Made by a program: the position numbers and the translations under genes. The notes below the pieces were generated by a model that was not told where the DNA came from, made no database searches, and worked only from the letters and a program-made list of their open reading frames with translations. Shown here one piece after another: positions 1 to 8,043 of a DNA stretch of 64,000 nt. The DNA is from an uncultured Clostridia bacterium (GTDB taxonomy: Bacteria > Bacillota > Clostridia > TANB77 > UBA1234), in the NCBI GenBank assembly GCA_934149305.1, contig CAKPEF010000003.1, forward strand, positions 62,001 to 126,000. Reading direction: 5' to 3'. Within the stretch, counting starts at the first letter, position 1; each line of letters opens with the position of its first letter.

Positions 1-2
1 TT

Positions 3-407
3 GCAAGAAGAATAGTAATATGTGCATCAGAAGATGTGGGAATGGCCAATTCAAATGCTTTAGTAGTTGCAAATTCAGCAATGCAGGCTGTACATCAAAT
101 AGGAATGCCAGAAGCAAGAATAATACTTGCACATGCGGCAACATATGTAGCAAGAAGTCCAAAATCAAATGCGGCATATTTAGGAATAAATAAAGCATTA
201 GAAGATGTTCAAAATATGGATACAGGAACAATACCAATGCATATAAGAAATGCACCTGTAGAGGGAATGAGCGACTTAGGATATGGTGTTGGATACAAGT
301 ATCCACATGATTATCCAAATCATGAAGTTGAGCAACAATATCTGCCAGACAAAATGCTTGGCACAGTTTACTATAAGCCAGATGAAACCGAAGAAAAATT
401 GAAATAA
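3..407 (+). CDS. rarA: Replication-associated recombination protein A (RarA/MgsA), C-terminal part
   Basis: The open frame enters from the window edge, so only the C-terminal ~134 residues are present. The opening ARRIVICASEDVGMAN and the later MPEARIILAHAATYVA and DLGYGVGYKYPHDYPN blocks are characteristic of the C-terminal helical and tetramerisation region of RarA/MgsA, an AAA+ ATPase that acts at stalled replication forks. The ATPase core with Walker motifs lies outside the window. The gene ends in a family-typical short acidic tail and is followed by an intrinsic terminator. The assignment is from recalled family motifs and is firm. Confidence 0.9.
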   Translation, partial: ARRIVICASEDVGMANSNALVVANSAMQAVHQIGMPEARIILAHAATYVARSPKSNAAYLGINKALEDVQNMDTGTIPMHIRNAPVEGMSDLGYGVGYKYPHDYPNHEVEQQYLPDKMLGTVYYKPDETEEKLK

Positions 408-497
408 ATATTGTCTAAATTTTGATGAGATTAAAATTTATGATTATTTAAAACTTCGTTTAAATAATTAAAAATTGATAATAGAATAAAAAATAAT

Positions 498-535
498 AAA
501 AGACTCATAATAATAAAAATGGGTCTTTTATTTTT
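498..535 (+). terminator. Intrinsic terminator after rarA
   Basis: An imperfect 11-bp stem (AAAAGACTCAT at 498-508 with ATGGGTCTTTT at 519-529) is followed by a T-rich run. Confidence 0.75.
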
Positions 536-599
536 ATAAAATTTTAAAGATGAGTTAAGTAATTTTATAAAACAAATAAATAGAAAGTTATGGTGAAAC

Positions 600-944
600 A
601 TGGTTTATGTTGTTGGAGTTTTAGGAGGTTTTGTAAGCGGTTTTTTTGGCGCTGGGGGTGGACTTATAATTCTTCCTGCACTTATCAGAATATTAAAATT
701 AGATGAATATAAAGCTAGAGGAACTACCCTCGCAACAATATTGATTGCAATACTTGTATCTTCAATTTTTTATAGTAAATTCAATTATTTTGATTTTGGA
801 ATGTCATTAAAGATAGCAATTGGTGGTATTATAGGTGGCTTTATAGGAGCAAAGGTTGTTGAAAAATTTTCGAGATTTTTGCTTTCTATAATTTTCGATA
901 TATTTTTGTTGTATGTGTCTTTGAAAATGATTTTTGATTTTTAG
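600..944 (+). CDS. Half-size TSUP (TauE/SafE) permease subunit 1
   Basis: A 114-residue hydrophobic protein with the TSUP N-terminal signature GxxSGFFGAGGGLIILPAL, then about three more membrane segments. Typical TauE/SafE anion exporters are ~250 residues and contain two such repeats; this is a single repeat. It is followed 52 bp downstream by a second half-size gene of the same family, so the two products probably pair to form a complete transporter. Substrate (sulfite, sulfoacetate or another anion) cannot be told. No good Shine-Dalgarno sequence is visible right before the start, so the start is less certain than the family. Confidence 0.8.
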   Translation: MVYVVGVLGGFVSGFFGAGGGLIILPALIRILKLDEYKARGTTLATILIAILVSSIFYSKFNYFDFGMSLKIAIGGIIGGFIGAKVVEKFSRFLLSIIFDIFLLYVSLKMIFDF

Positions 945-996
945 AAAAATAAAATCTCAAAAGCAATAAAACTAAAAATAAGGGGCAAAATAAGAT

Positions 997-1390
997 ATGA
1001 AATTGATTTTAATTGGGATAATTTCAGGAATTGTTACTGGTATGGGAATGGGTGGCGGAAGCATATTGATTTTAATACTCACAGCATTTATGGGAGTAAA
1101 TCAACATACTGCACAAGCAACAAATTTAATATTTTTTATTCCTACATCCATTTCAGCAATATATGTATATTTTAAAAACAAAAATGTAGATACACGGAAT
1201 AGGCATAAAATTACTATATACGGTAATAGTGGGTGCAGGAATAGGAGCATATTTGACAAGATATATAGATTCTTCAAGTCTAAAAAAATATTTTGGATTA
1301 TTTTTATCAATTGTAGCAATAATAGATGTTATCCAAACAATTAAAAATAAAATAAATGAAAAGTCAAAGAAAGGTGGAGAAAGTGTATGA
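997..1390 (+). CDS. Half-size TSUP permease subunit 2, with a +1 C at 1195
   Basis: The start has a Shine-Dalgarno-like AGGGG. The first 66 codons read MKLILIGIISGIVTGMGMGG, the TSUP repeat signature. At 1195 one extra C precedes GGA; skipping it continues GIGIKLLYTVIVGAGIGAYL and on to a stop at 1388-1390, giving ~130 residues with about four membrane segments. Without the skip, the frame runs ~50 codons of unrelated, polar sequence. The end overlaps the next start by ATGA. It forms a pair with the half-size gene upstream. One of eight genes in the window interrupted by the same CGG-type insertion. Confidence 0.75.
1195..1198 (+). other. Candidate recoding site C-GGA (TSUP half 2)
   Basis: ACA-C-GGA. 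The extra C is 1195; the glycine codon resumes at 1196. The unshifted frame loses all family similarity. Confidence 0.6.
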
Positions 1391-1527
1391 AAAATCTAGT
1401 TACAGGAATGGTAATTGGGGCAATGATAGGTGGCATATTTGGAACAATGGCAAGTGATGAAATAAATGATTTCGGAAAAACATGTATGAAAAAAGGAAAG
1501 AAAATAATGAAAAAAATGAAAATATAA
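1387..1527 (+). CDS. Small glycine-rich membrane protein (YtxH-like)
   Basis: A 46-codon gene whose ATG overlaps the stop of the TSUP half upstream (ATGA), implying translational coupling. The product starts MKNLVTGMVIGAMIGGIFGT, a single glycine-rich membrane segment, then a polar stretch and a lysine-rich tail. This layout resembles short YtxH-type or glycine-zipper membrane proteins. No function can be assigned; the coupling suggests a link to the transporter. Confidence 0.6.
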   Translation: MKNLVTGMVIGAMIGGIFGTMASDEINDFGKTCMKKGKKIMKKMKI

Positions 1528-1541
1528 TATTTATAAAAAAT

Positions 1542-1573
1542 AAGGATTGCTAATTTTAGTAATCCTTATTTTT
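1542..1573 (+). terminator. Intrinsic terminator
   Basis: Stem AAGGATTGCTAA / TTAGTAATCCTT (1542-1567) with one mismatch, followed by a run of T residues. Confidence 0.85.
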
Positions 1574-1592
1574 TATGCGAGAGATTTTCTCC

Positions 1593-1631
1593 TTTTCAGT
1601 CGAAAACTTTCAAGGGTCGAAAGACTGAAAA
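1593..1631 (+). other. Hairpin in the 1528-1836 intergenic region
   Basis: Perfect 9-bp arms TTTTCAGTC (1593-1601) and GACTGAAAA (1623-1631) flank a 21-nt loop. There is no T tract, so it is not an obvious terminator. It lies upstream of the likely promoter (TATAAT at 1722-1727) of the FAD oxidoreductase gene. Role unknown. Confidence 0.4.
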
Positions 1632-1768
1632 TAGAAGATTTTCATCTTTCTGGTGATCTCATTATGTTTAAAACGATTGAAAATATATAGCAAAGTTGTT
1701 TGATTTTAAAAATCAATATGATATAATTTTTGTATGTGAAATTTGTAGTGTAATTAACTTGCAAAAAA

Positions 1769-1812
1769 GTAGCTCAAGTTTAGGTGTGTAAAATAAAATT
1801 TGTGAACACAAT
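1769..1812 (+). repeat. Intergenic GTAGCTTAAG/GTGCTCC repeat, divergent copy
   Basis: GTAGCTCAAGTTTAGGTGTG then an A-rich stretch and GTGAACACAA, matching the 5' and distal parts of the family while the GCTCC core is missing. It lies between the TATAAT at 1722-1727 and the start at 1837, so it should be transcribed. Confidence 0.55.
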
Positions 1813-1836
1813 CTTAAAATGATACGGGAGGAATAT

Positions 1837-3786
1837 ATGAAAAATCAAAAAATAGTTGTTGTATTATTAGTAATAATTGCAATACTTTTGGCTGGAAATG
1901 TATACATAATGATGAACAAAACGAACACTAATGTAAAAAATCCAGTAGAAAAAAATAATTCAGGCGATATGATAGCTAATTCAGGAGAAAACGATACAAA
2001 GTCTGGAGAGTCGACAAGTGGCGAGACACCTCCATCAGTAATTATAAAAGAAGATATAGTAAAAGAACCAGAAAAAGATGTAATACCAGTAAAAGCAGAA
2101 TATGATATAATAGTATTTGGAGCAGAGCCGGAGGGAGTTGTTACAGCAATATCTGCTGCAAGAAACGGTTTAAAAGTGTTACTAGTAGAAAAGCGCGATG
2201 GACCTGGTGGGCTAATGACATATGCAATGTTAAATACAATTGATATGAATAAAAATACCGAAGGCACACTTTTAAGCAAAGGAATATTCGAAGAATTCTA
2301 TGAAAAAATAGGCAACAATACATCGTTTGATGTAAAAGCGGCTAAAAAAGCATTTGAGGAAATGCTAGATGCAGAAGAAAATATAGAAGTAGTATATAAT
2401 GTAAAAGATTATCAAGTTTCATCAACAGGAAGCGCAATAGAATACGCAATAATAGATGATGAAAAATATACTGCCAGAACATACATAGATTGCACACAAG
2501 ATGCAGATATAACAGTTTCAGCAGGCGCAGAATACTTCATCGGTTGGGAAGATGTAAATGAAAAAAACAGAAGCATGTCAGCTACGCTTGTAATTCATAT
2601 GGATAATGTTGACTGGGAAGAAGCATGCAAAGCAATAGATAAAGAAGGAAGACCAAATACAGGTTATACAAATGACAGCATATGGGCATTCGGAAATATC
2701 ACAGAGACATATGTGCCACTTCAAACAAACATGAGATTAAAAGGCCTAAATATAGGAAAGCAAAAAGATGGCAGTGTTTTAATAAATTCACTTCAAATAA
2801 TAAATGCAGATATGTTGGATGCAGAATCAAAAGAAAGAGCATATAGTAAATGTAAAGAAGAAGCAGATAATCTGGCAAAATTTATAAAAGAAAAAGTACC
2901 AGGTTTCAAAAACTCGAAATTAGTTGGTGTTGCGCCAGAACTATATGTAAGAGAAACAAGACATATTGTTGGAGAATACCAATTAACAGTTAAAGATATA
3001 TTAGAATCAACATACTCTGCAAGTAGTATAGGAATGGCATGTTATCCAATAGATGTTCAAACGACAAGCATATATGATTATGGATATATAATAGGCGCAC
3101 CTATTCAATACAACTTGCCAATGGGAATAGTAATTCCAAAAGGTTTTACAAATTTATTAACAGTTGGCCGTAGCGGTTCATATACATCAATTGCAGCAGG
3201 TTCTGCAAGAGTAATACCTACAGGAATGACACTTGGAGAATCGGCAGGAATAATGGCAGCTGTTGCAAAAGAAAGAAAAGTAGACTTTCAAAAAATGCTT
3301 AGTGATTATTCACTTATAAAAGACGTACAAACAAGAATGAAAATGCAGAACATGTATTTATCTAAAGAAGAAAAACCAGTAGTAGATGTCAATGGAAGAT
3401 ACTATAATTACATAATTGAAATGTGCGAAAAAGGAATATTAAGCTTAGGATATAGCAACACATTTAATCCAGATGAGACAATGTCTGAAAGAGAATTTAT
3501 AGTATTTTTACAAACATATCTAAAAAGAAGTTTCTTAGATGAACAATTTTGGAAAGTTGACCACATAAATCTATTAGATGCAAGTGAAAAACCAATAACA
3601 CCAAATAGAGCAAAAGAAATAATGGCGGATATAACAACATACAATGTAAAAGACAATGCAGTAAGAGAAAAGATAGAAGATTATATAAAAACTGTAATGC
3701 CAATAGGAAAAGAAAACTTAACACTAGTAAGAGTATATGAAATAGCAACTCTATTAAAAAATAAGATAGCAGGAATAAGCGAATAA
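1837..3786 (+). CDS. Exported FAD-dependent oxidoreductase with a C-terminal SLH-like motif
   Basis: The start at 1837 is chosen because GGGAGG sits 7 bases before it. The N-terminus is a signal anchor (residues ~5-27), followed by a disordered linker rich in SGE/SGD (~45-70). A Rossmann dinucleotide-binding motif follows (YDIIVFGAEPEGVVTA, then LLVEKRDGPGG), typical of the FAD_oxidored (PF12831) family, and the body continues to a second GxxxG-rich block (VGRSGSYTSIAAGSARV). Near residue 520-560, MCEKGILSLGYSNTFNPDET looks like one SLH motif, suggesting cell-surface attachment. Substrate unknown. Similar SG linkers occur in two other exported proteins here (50050 and 51151). Confidence 0.8.
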   Translation: MKNQKIVVVLLVIIAILLAGNVYIMMNKTNTNVKNPVEKNNSGDMIANSGENDTKSGESTSGETPPSVIIKEDIVKEPEKDVIPVKAEYDIIVFGAEPEGVVTAISAARNGLKVLLVEKRDGPGGLMTYAMLNTIDMNKNTEGTLLSKGIFEEFYEKIGNNTSFDVKAAKKAFEEMLDAEENIEVVYNVKDYQVSSTGSAIEYAIIDDEKYTARTYIDCTQDADITVSAGAEYFIGWEDVNEKNRSMSATLVIHMDNVDWEEACKAIDKEGRPNTGYTNDSIWAFGNITETYVPLQTNMRLKGLNIGKQKDGSVLINSLQIINADMLDAESKERAYSKCKEEADNLAKFIKEKVPGFKNSKLVGVAPELYVRETRHIVGEYQLTVKDILESTYSASSIGMACYPIDVQTTSIYDYGYIIGAPIQYNLPMGIVIPKGFTNLLTVGRSGSYTSIAAGSARVIPTGMTLGESAGIMAAVAKERKVDFQKMLSDYSLIKDVQTRMKMQNMYLSKEEKPVVDVNGRYYNYIIEMCEKGILSLGYSNTFNPDETMSEREFIVFLQTYLKRSFLDEQFWKVDHINLLDASEKPITPNRAKEIMADITTYNVKDNAVREKIEDYIKTVMPIGKENLTLVRVYEIATLLKNKIAGISE

Positions 3787-3804
3787 ATTAAAAATTAAAA
3801 AAAC

Positions 3805-3833
3805 TTGACACAAATATAAAACCATGGTATCTT
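3805..3833 (+). promoter_or_regulatory. Sigma-A type promoter of the GNAT leader
   Basis: TTGACA (3805-3810), 17-bp spacer, TATCTT (3828-3833). Transcription would begin near 3840 and run through the leader ORF and attenuator. Confidence 0.75.
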
Positions 3834-3875
3834 TTAATTGTATTAGGAGTGCATTTAATACTTTAAAGTAGAGCA

Positions 3876-3935
3876 ATGCAGGGTGCCGGTAGCACCTACA
3901 CTAGAAGCGAATTAAATCTCGTGAAGGAGTCTTAA
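3876..3935 (+). CDS. Candidate 19-codon leader peptide MQGAGSTYTRSELNLVKES
   Basis: A short ORF in the leader of the downstream acetyltransferase. Codons 3-7 form a hairpin (GGTGC / GCACC), and the last codons form the 5' arm of the terminator at 3918-3962, which is the geometry expected for ribosome-controlled attenuation. The weak point is the ribosome-binding site: only a poor GTAGAG precedes ATG; an AGGAG lies ~25 nt upstream. Translation is inferred from position only. Confidence 0.45.
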   Translation: MQGAGSTYTRSELNLVKES

Positions 3936-3962
3936 TTATAAGATTTCTTTGCGAGTTTTTTT
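3918..3962 (+). terminator. Attenuator terminator before the GNAT gene
   Basis: CTCG..CGAG outer arms with an inner AAGGAGTCTT / AAGATTTCTT stem, followed by seven T residues. It sits between a strong promoter and the acetyltransferase start and overlaps the stop of the leader ORF. Confidence 0.75.
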
Positions 3963-4005
3963 ATGCAAATAGTTGTAAATCAAATTAAGAAAGGAGACGT
4001 TAAAC

Positions 4006-4569
4006 ATGAGATATTACAAAAAATTATTAGGAGAAAATATTTATTTATCACCCGTGAATGAAGACGATGCAGAAATTTTTACAAAGTGGATGAATGATTT
4101 TGGTGTCACAGATTATATTGGCAGAAGTGATGCAATATTGACATTATCCGGCGAGAAAGAATGGTTAACTTCTGCGATGTGTGATAAAAAATATATATTT
4201 TCAATAGTAAAAAATGAAGGAGATGAGTTAATCGGTAATATAGAATTAAATAGCATTAAACATGTTGATAGAACCGCAACATTAGGAATAATGATTGGCG
4301 AAAACAAAGAAAGAAGCAAAGGATATGGTTTAGAAGCTATTAACTTATTACTAGATTTTGCATTTAATTATTTGAATATGAATAGTGTAAACTTAGAAGT
4401 TTTAGAAGTAAATGAAAGAGCCAAAAGATGTTACGAAAAGGCGGGCTTTAAAATATTTGGAATCCAAAGAGAAAACAAATACATAGATGGAAAATATTAC
4501 AATACTATTCATATGGATATATTAAAAGAAGAATTTAAAGGAAGTTATATAAAAAATAAAAATCTTTAG
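4006..4569 (+). CDS. GNAT family N-acetyltransferase (RimJ/RimL type)
   Basis: 187 residues with a GNAT fold layout: an N-terminal LxPVNEDDAEIFTKWMND motif, a central strand pair, the acetyl-CoA loop region ERSKGYGLEAINLLLDFAFN (R/Q-x-x-G-x-G/A type) at ~105-125, and the C-terminal N-E-R-A-x-R-x-Y-x-K-A-G-F motif at ~143-155. Such enzymes acetylate N-termini, small amines or antibiotics; the substrate cannot be read here. AAAGGAGA precedes the start. The leader with its own promoter, mini-ORF and terminator suggests induction by transcription attenuation, as for some resistance genes. Confidence 0.85.
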   Translation: MRYYKKLLGENIYLSPVNEDDAEIFTKWMNDFGVTDYIGRSDAILTLSGEKEWLTSAMCDKKYIFSIVKNEGDELIGNIELNSIKHVDRTATLGIMIGENKERSKGYGLEAINLLLDFAFNYLNMNSVNLEVLEVNERAKRCYEKAGFKIFGIQRENKYIDGKYYNTIHMDILKEEFKGSYIKNKNL

Positions 4570-4664
4570 ATTCAAAACTTTTTCTTCTTATTGCAAAGGA
4601 TAGATTGATTTTTAAAGCGAAATATTATATAATTTCTACATATTGTAAAAGTGGAGGAATAAAG

Positions 4665-6422
4665 ATGAAAGCAATAGAACTTAGAAGAAAATATATAGAA
4701 TATTTTAAAAGAAACGGACACAAAGAAATACCAAGTGCACCAGTTGTTCCTGAAAATGACCCAACAGTGTTGTTTACAACAGCTGGAATGCATCCATTAG
4801 TTCCATATTTATTAGGTGAGCCACATCCACAAGGAAAAAGACTTACAGATTATCAAAAATGTATTAGAACAGGAGATATTGATTCAGTTGGGGATCCTTG
4901 TCATTTAACATATTTTGAAATGATGGGCAATTGGTCATTAGGAGATTATTTCAAAGATGAATCAATAAAAATGAGTTATAATTTCTTAAAAGATGAACTT
5001 GGCTTTGATATGGACAAAATATCTGTAACAGTATTTGCAGGTGAAGATGGAATACCAAGAGATGAAGAAGCAGCTAATGCATGGGCAAATATGGGAATAC
5101 CAAGAGACAGAATCTTTTATTTAGGAAGAGAAGATAATTGGTGGGGACCAGCTGGTGAAACGGGTCCATGTGGTCCAGACACAGAAATTTTCTTTGACAC
5201 AGGAAAGCCAAAGTGTTCTGAAAACTGTAATCCATCATGTAGCTGTGGAAAGTATCTTGAGATTTGGAACAATGTATTTATGCAATACAATAAGACTAAA
5301 GATGGCAAATATGAGCCATTAAAGCAAAAAAATGTTGATACAGGTCTTGGACTTGAAAGAGTCATAAGCTTATTACAAGGAAAGAATAATGTGTATGAAA
5401 CAGAGCTTTTTGCAGATGTAATAGCTAAAATACAAGAGCTTGCTAAAAACTTTAATATAAACAGTGCAAGAATAATAGCTGACCATTTAAGAGCATCTAT
5501 ATTTATGATAATAGATGGTGTTAGACCAAGCAATGTAGAGCAAGGATATGTTTTAAGAAGATTACTTCGTAGAGTTATTAGACATATGAGAAAAGTAGAA
5601 ATAGATCCTAATGAGATAAGCACATTAGTAGAAAAATTTGTAGAAATTATGGCTGAAATGTATCCAGAAGTTCCTGCAAATAAAGATACAATAATAGAAG
5701 TAATAAGAGAAGAAAAAGATAAATTTGTAAAGACACTAGAACATGGTGAAAAAGAATTTATCAAAAATGCAGAAAAAACAAAAGCAGAAGGTAAAGAAAA
5801 ACTAGATGGAGAAGTAGTTTTTAGATTGTATGATACATTTGGTTTTCCACCAGAAATGACTGCAGAGTTAGCAGAAGAGAAAGGCTTAAAAATAGATATG
5901 AAAGAGTTTGAAGAATTATTCAAAAAGCATCAAGAAATATCTAGAGCTGGTTCTGAAGCTAAATTTAAAGGTGGACTTGCAGATCATAGTGAAAAAACTA
6001 CAGCGTATCACACGGCAACTCACTTGTTACATAAAGCGTTACAGATTGTTTTGGGTGAGCATGCAACACAAAAGGGCTCAAATATAACAGCAGAAAGATT
6101 AAGATTTGACTTTATGAATCCTCAAAAACTTACACCAGAAGAATTAAAAAGAGTTGAGGATATAGTAAACGAACAAATCCAAAGAGATTTGCCAGTAACA
6201 TGCGAAGAAATGTCATTAGAAGATGCGCAAAAATCTGGTGCTACAGGTCTATTTGTAAACAAATATGGTGATAAAGTAAAAGTTTATACAATAGGAGACT
6301 TTAGTAAAGAGATTTGTGGTGGACCTCATGTAGATAGAACAGGAAAACTAGGACATTTTAAAATAATAAAAGAAGAAGCTGTATCAGCGGGTGTACGTAG
6401 AATAAAAGCAATATTAGAATAA
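4665..6422 (+). CDS. alaS: Alanine--tRNA ligase, compact form
   Basis: Charges tRNA-Ala with alanine. The start at 4665 follows GTGGAGGA. The class II catalytic core (~1-240: FFTTAGMHPLVPYL-type motif 1 region, CIRTGDIDSVG, TGPCGPDTEIFFD), the tRNA-recognition helices and the editing-domain zinc motifs HTATHLLH (His pair) and CGGPHV are present. At 585 residues it is far shorter than the usual ~870: after AGSEAKFKGGLADHSEK the sequence jumps straight to the HxxxH helix, so the beta-barrel part of the editing region is missing, as is everything after the editing domain (DHHA1 and C-Ala). No T-box precedes it. Confidence 0.9.
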   Translation: MKAIELRRKYIEYFKRNGHKEIPSAPVVPENDPTVLFTTAGMHPLVPYLLGEPHPQGKRLTDYQKCIRTGDIDSVGDPCHLTYFEMMGNWSLGDYFKDESIKMSYNFLKDELGFDMDKISVTVFAGEDGIPRDEEAANAWANMGIPRDRIFYLGREDNWWGPAGETGPCGPDTEIFFDTGKPKCSENCNPSCSCGKYLEIWNNVFMQYNKTKDGKYEPLKQKNVDTGLGLERVISLLQGKNNVYETELFADVIAKIQELAKNFNINSARIIADHLRASIFMIIDGVRPSNVEQGYVLRRLLRRVIRHMRKVEIDPNEISTLVEKFVEIMAEMYPEVPANKDTIIEVIREEKDKFVKTLEHGEKEFIKNAEKTKAEGKEKLDGEVVFRLYDTFGFPPEMTAELAEEKGLKIDMKEFEELFKKHQEISRAGSEAKFKGGLADHSEKTTAYHTATHLLHKALQIVLGEHATQKGSNITAERLRFDFMNPQKLTPEELKRVEDIVNEQIQRDLPVTCEEMSLEDAQKSGATGLFVNKYGDKVKVYTIGDFSKEICGGPHVDRTGKLGHFKIIKEEAVSAGVRRIKAILE

Positions 6423-6454
6423 AACTTTCGTGTTGCTTATAAAACGAAAATATA

Positions 6455-6487
6455 AAAATAGGCGACTTACAAAAGTCGTCTATTTTT
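6455..6487 (+). terminator. Intrinsic terminator after alaS
   Basis: AAAATAGGCGACTT pairs with AAGTCGTCTATTTT, with a short loop and T run. Confidence 0.85.
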
Positions 6488-6654
6488 AAATAATGAAAGA
6501 TAATTAAAAGCAGAAATTTGTTGCAGAAAAAGATTAGTAATAGTTGATATTATCATAGTTCAGTCTTTAAAAATGAAAAGAGGATATTGAATGTAATTAT
6601 ATTCTATAAAATTTAAGAAAGGAGAGGCACTATACTTAATATAAATTATTATAG

Positions 6655-7011
6655 ATGCCAAATAAAAATATGGAGTGTATATTTTGTAAAATAGCAAATC
6701 ATGAAATACCATCAAACATAGTGTTTGAAAATGAATATGTGGTAGCATTTGAAGATTTAAATCCAGTTGCAAAGGTGCATGTTTTGGTTGTTCCTAAAAA
6801 GCACATAGATTCTTTAATGAAAGTTGAATTAGATGACTTAAAATATATTACTGAAATACACAAGGCGATAAAAGAAGTGGCAAAAATAAAAAATATAGAT
6901 GAAAGTGGATTTAGAGTAATAACAAACATAGGAGAAGATGGAGGACAAAGCGTAAAACACCTTCATTATCATGTGATAGGAGGAGAAAAATTGCCTGAAA
7001 AATTAGCATAA
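6655..7011 (+). CDS. HIT family protein (Hint-like nucleotide hydrolase)
   Basis: A small histidine-triad protein of ~113-118 residues. The N-terminal ECIFCKIANHEIPSNIVFE block and the C-terminal triad KHLHYHVIGG (H-x-H-x-H) are diagnostic of Hint-type purine nucleoside phosphoramidase/AMP-lysine hydrolases. The family usually begins at the methionine just before ECIFC (6670), so residues 1-5 may not be translated. The AGGAG at ~6618 is too far from either start to decide. It follows alaS and precedes tRNA genes. Confidence 0.9.
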   Translation: MPNKNMECIFCKIANHEIPSNIVFENEYVVAFEDLNPVAKVHVLVVPKKHIDSLMKVELDDLKYITEIHKAIKEVAKIKNIDESGFRVITNIGEDGGQSVKHLHYHVIGGEKLPEKLA

Positions 7012-7074
7012 ATTGGCGGTTTTAGAATGACTAAAAAACTACAAAAATAAAAATGAAAAAAATCAAAAAAAATG

Positions 7075-7103
7075 TTGACAAGTATGGGTAATTCGAGTAT
7101 ACT
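7075..7103 (+). promoter_or_regulatory. Promoter of the tRNA-Met/tRNA-Tyr pair
   Basis: TTGACA (7075-7080), 17 bp, TATACT (7098-7103), 17 bp before the first tRNA nucleotide. Confidence 0.85.
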
Positions 7104-7120
7104 TTTATTTGTCAGCTGAT

Positions 7121-7197
7121 GGATCTTTAGCTCAGTTGGTTAGAGCAACCGGCTCATAACCGGTCGGTCCGGGGTTCGAGTCCCTGAAGATCCACCA
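7121..7197 (+). tRNA. tRNA-Met (CAT), elongator type
   Basis: A 77-nt cloverleaf with GGATCTT/AAGATCC acceptor arms, anticodon stem CCGG-CTCATAA-CCGG (anticodon CAT), GGTTCGAGTCC T-arm and encoded CCA. The paired first base and D-arm look like an elongator rather than an initiator; a tRNA-Ile2 (lysidine-modified) cannot be strictly excluded. Confidence 0.93.
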
Positions 7198-7215
7198 AGA
7201 CAAATAATTTAATAT

Positions 7216-7300
<85 letters not shown>

Positions 7301-7301
7301 A

Positions 7302-7334
7302 AAAGCGAGTATCCAAAAGGTACTCGCTTTTTTT
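7302..7334 (+). terminator. Terminator after tRNA-Tyr
   Basis: Perfect AAAGCGAGTA / TACTCGCTTT stem plus T run. Confidence 0.9.
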
Positions 7335-7530
7335 CCATTTGCTTTTATATCATTATTCAGCCAGTAGAACTTGTAATTTTATGTTAAATGATGTACAATA
7401 TAGCAATATAGGAACTATTCTATATTACTTACCCAGTTTTCACTAATTAGTGAGGGGGATTTCCTCTAACTTTTGGCTTTAAAATATATAACAATTAACC
7501 AACAATAAAAGAATTTAGGAGGACTTAATT

Positions 7531-7791
7531 ATGGATGAAAAGAAACGGAGTATTTGTAATATTTGCAGTATTGTAGGAAATGTCTCACTTTTAGTGTACC
7601 TTATCTTAACGGTTGTAGGAAGCACCCCCTACTTATTAGCAATTAGGTTAATATTTGCCGGTATAGCAGCAGTAGCCTATGCTATTAAGTTGGGCGTAGA
7701 GATTTCAAGAGAAGAAACTTGGGGAAACTCAGCATTCATGATTACAATCTGCTTAGTTGATATTGTAGTTACTGCAATGCAATTAGGATAG
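7531..7791 (+). CDS. Small membrane protein of unknown function
   Basis: An 86-residue protein with a strong AGGAGG ribosome-binding site. It starts MDEKKRSICNICSIVGNVSL and has about three hydrophobic segments (~16-32, 35-53 and 68-84). I do not recognise it. It stands alone, separated from neighbours by non-coding sequence, and belongs to a group of accessory genes here with codon use unlike the AT-rich core: it uses CGG (codon 6, as Arg) and CCC. Probably acquired. Confidence 0.65.
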   Translation: MDEKKRSICNICSIVGNVSLLVYLILTVVGSTPYLLAIRLIFAGIAAVAYAIKLGVEISREETWGNSAFMITICLVDIVVTAMQLG

Positions 7792-7820
7792 CTTTCAGCA
7801 GAAAAGAAAATATTTTCTTT

Positions 7821-7846
7821 CCCTCTTTCAAGGGGTTCTTTTTTTG
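7821..7846 (+). terminator. Possible weak terminator
   Basis: CCCT/AGGG short stem followed by TTCTTTTTTT. Stem is only four to five pairs. Confidence 0.35.
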
Positions 7847-7955
7847 TCATAGTTGCGAATAGTAAAATTGTAAAACATATTTTATGTATAAAATCGTTAA
7901 TAAGGCTATGTTTATTGTTGTTGATACCTTTTTGTGTATGCTAGCATATGTGTCA

Positions 7956-7984
7956 TTGACAAAAAATACAAGTTGTTATACAAT
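7956..7984 (+). promoter_or_regulatory. Promoter of the 8044 gene
   Basis: TTGACA (7956-7961), 17 bp, TACAAT (7979-7984). Confidence 0.75.
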
Positions 7985-8043
7985 GCTCACTAGCAGATCC
8001 AAATTATTGCATATCCCAAAATGATTATTTAAGGAGAAAAAAC

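Noticed and set aside
3820..3962. T-box leader for alaS or the GNAT gene
   Set aside because: No recognisable T-box sequence (AGGGTGGNACCGCG type) is present; the leader lies before an acetyltransferase and includes a short ORF.
5117..5923. Long minus-strand ORF (268 codons) inside alaS
   Set aside because: It is a mirror of the well-conserved alaS coding strand, has no ribosome-binding site and has the Ser/Phe/Leu-rich composition expected from antisense AT-rich code.
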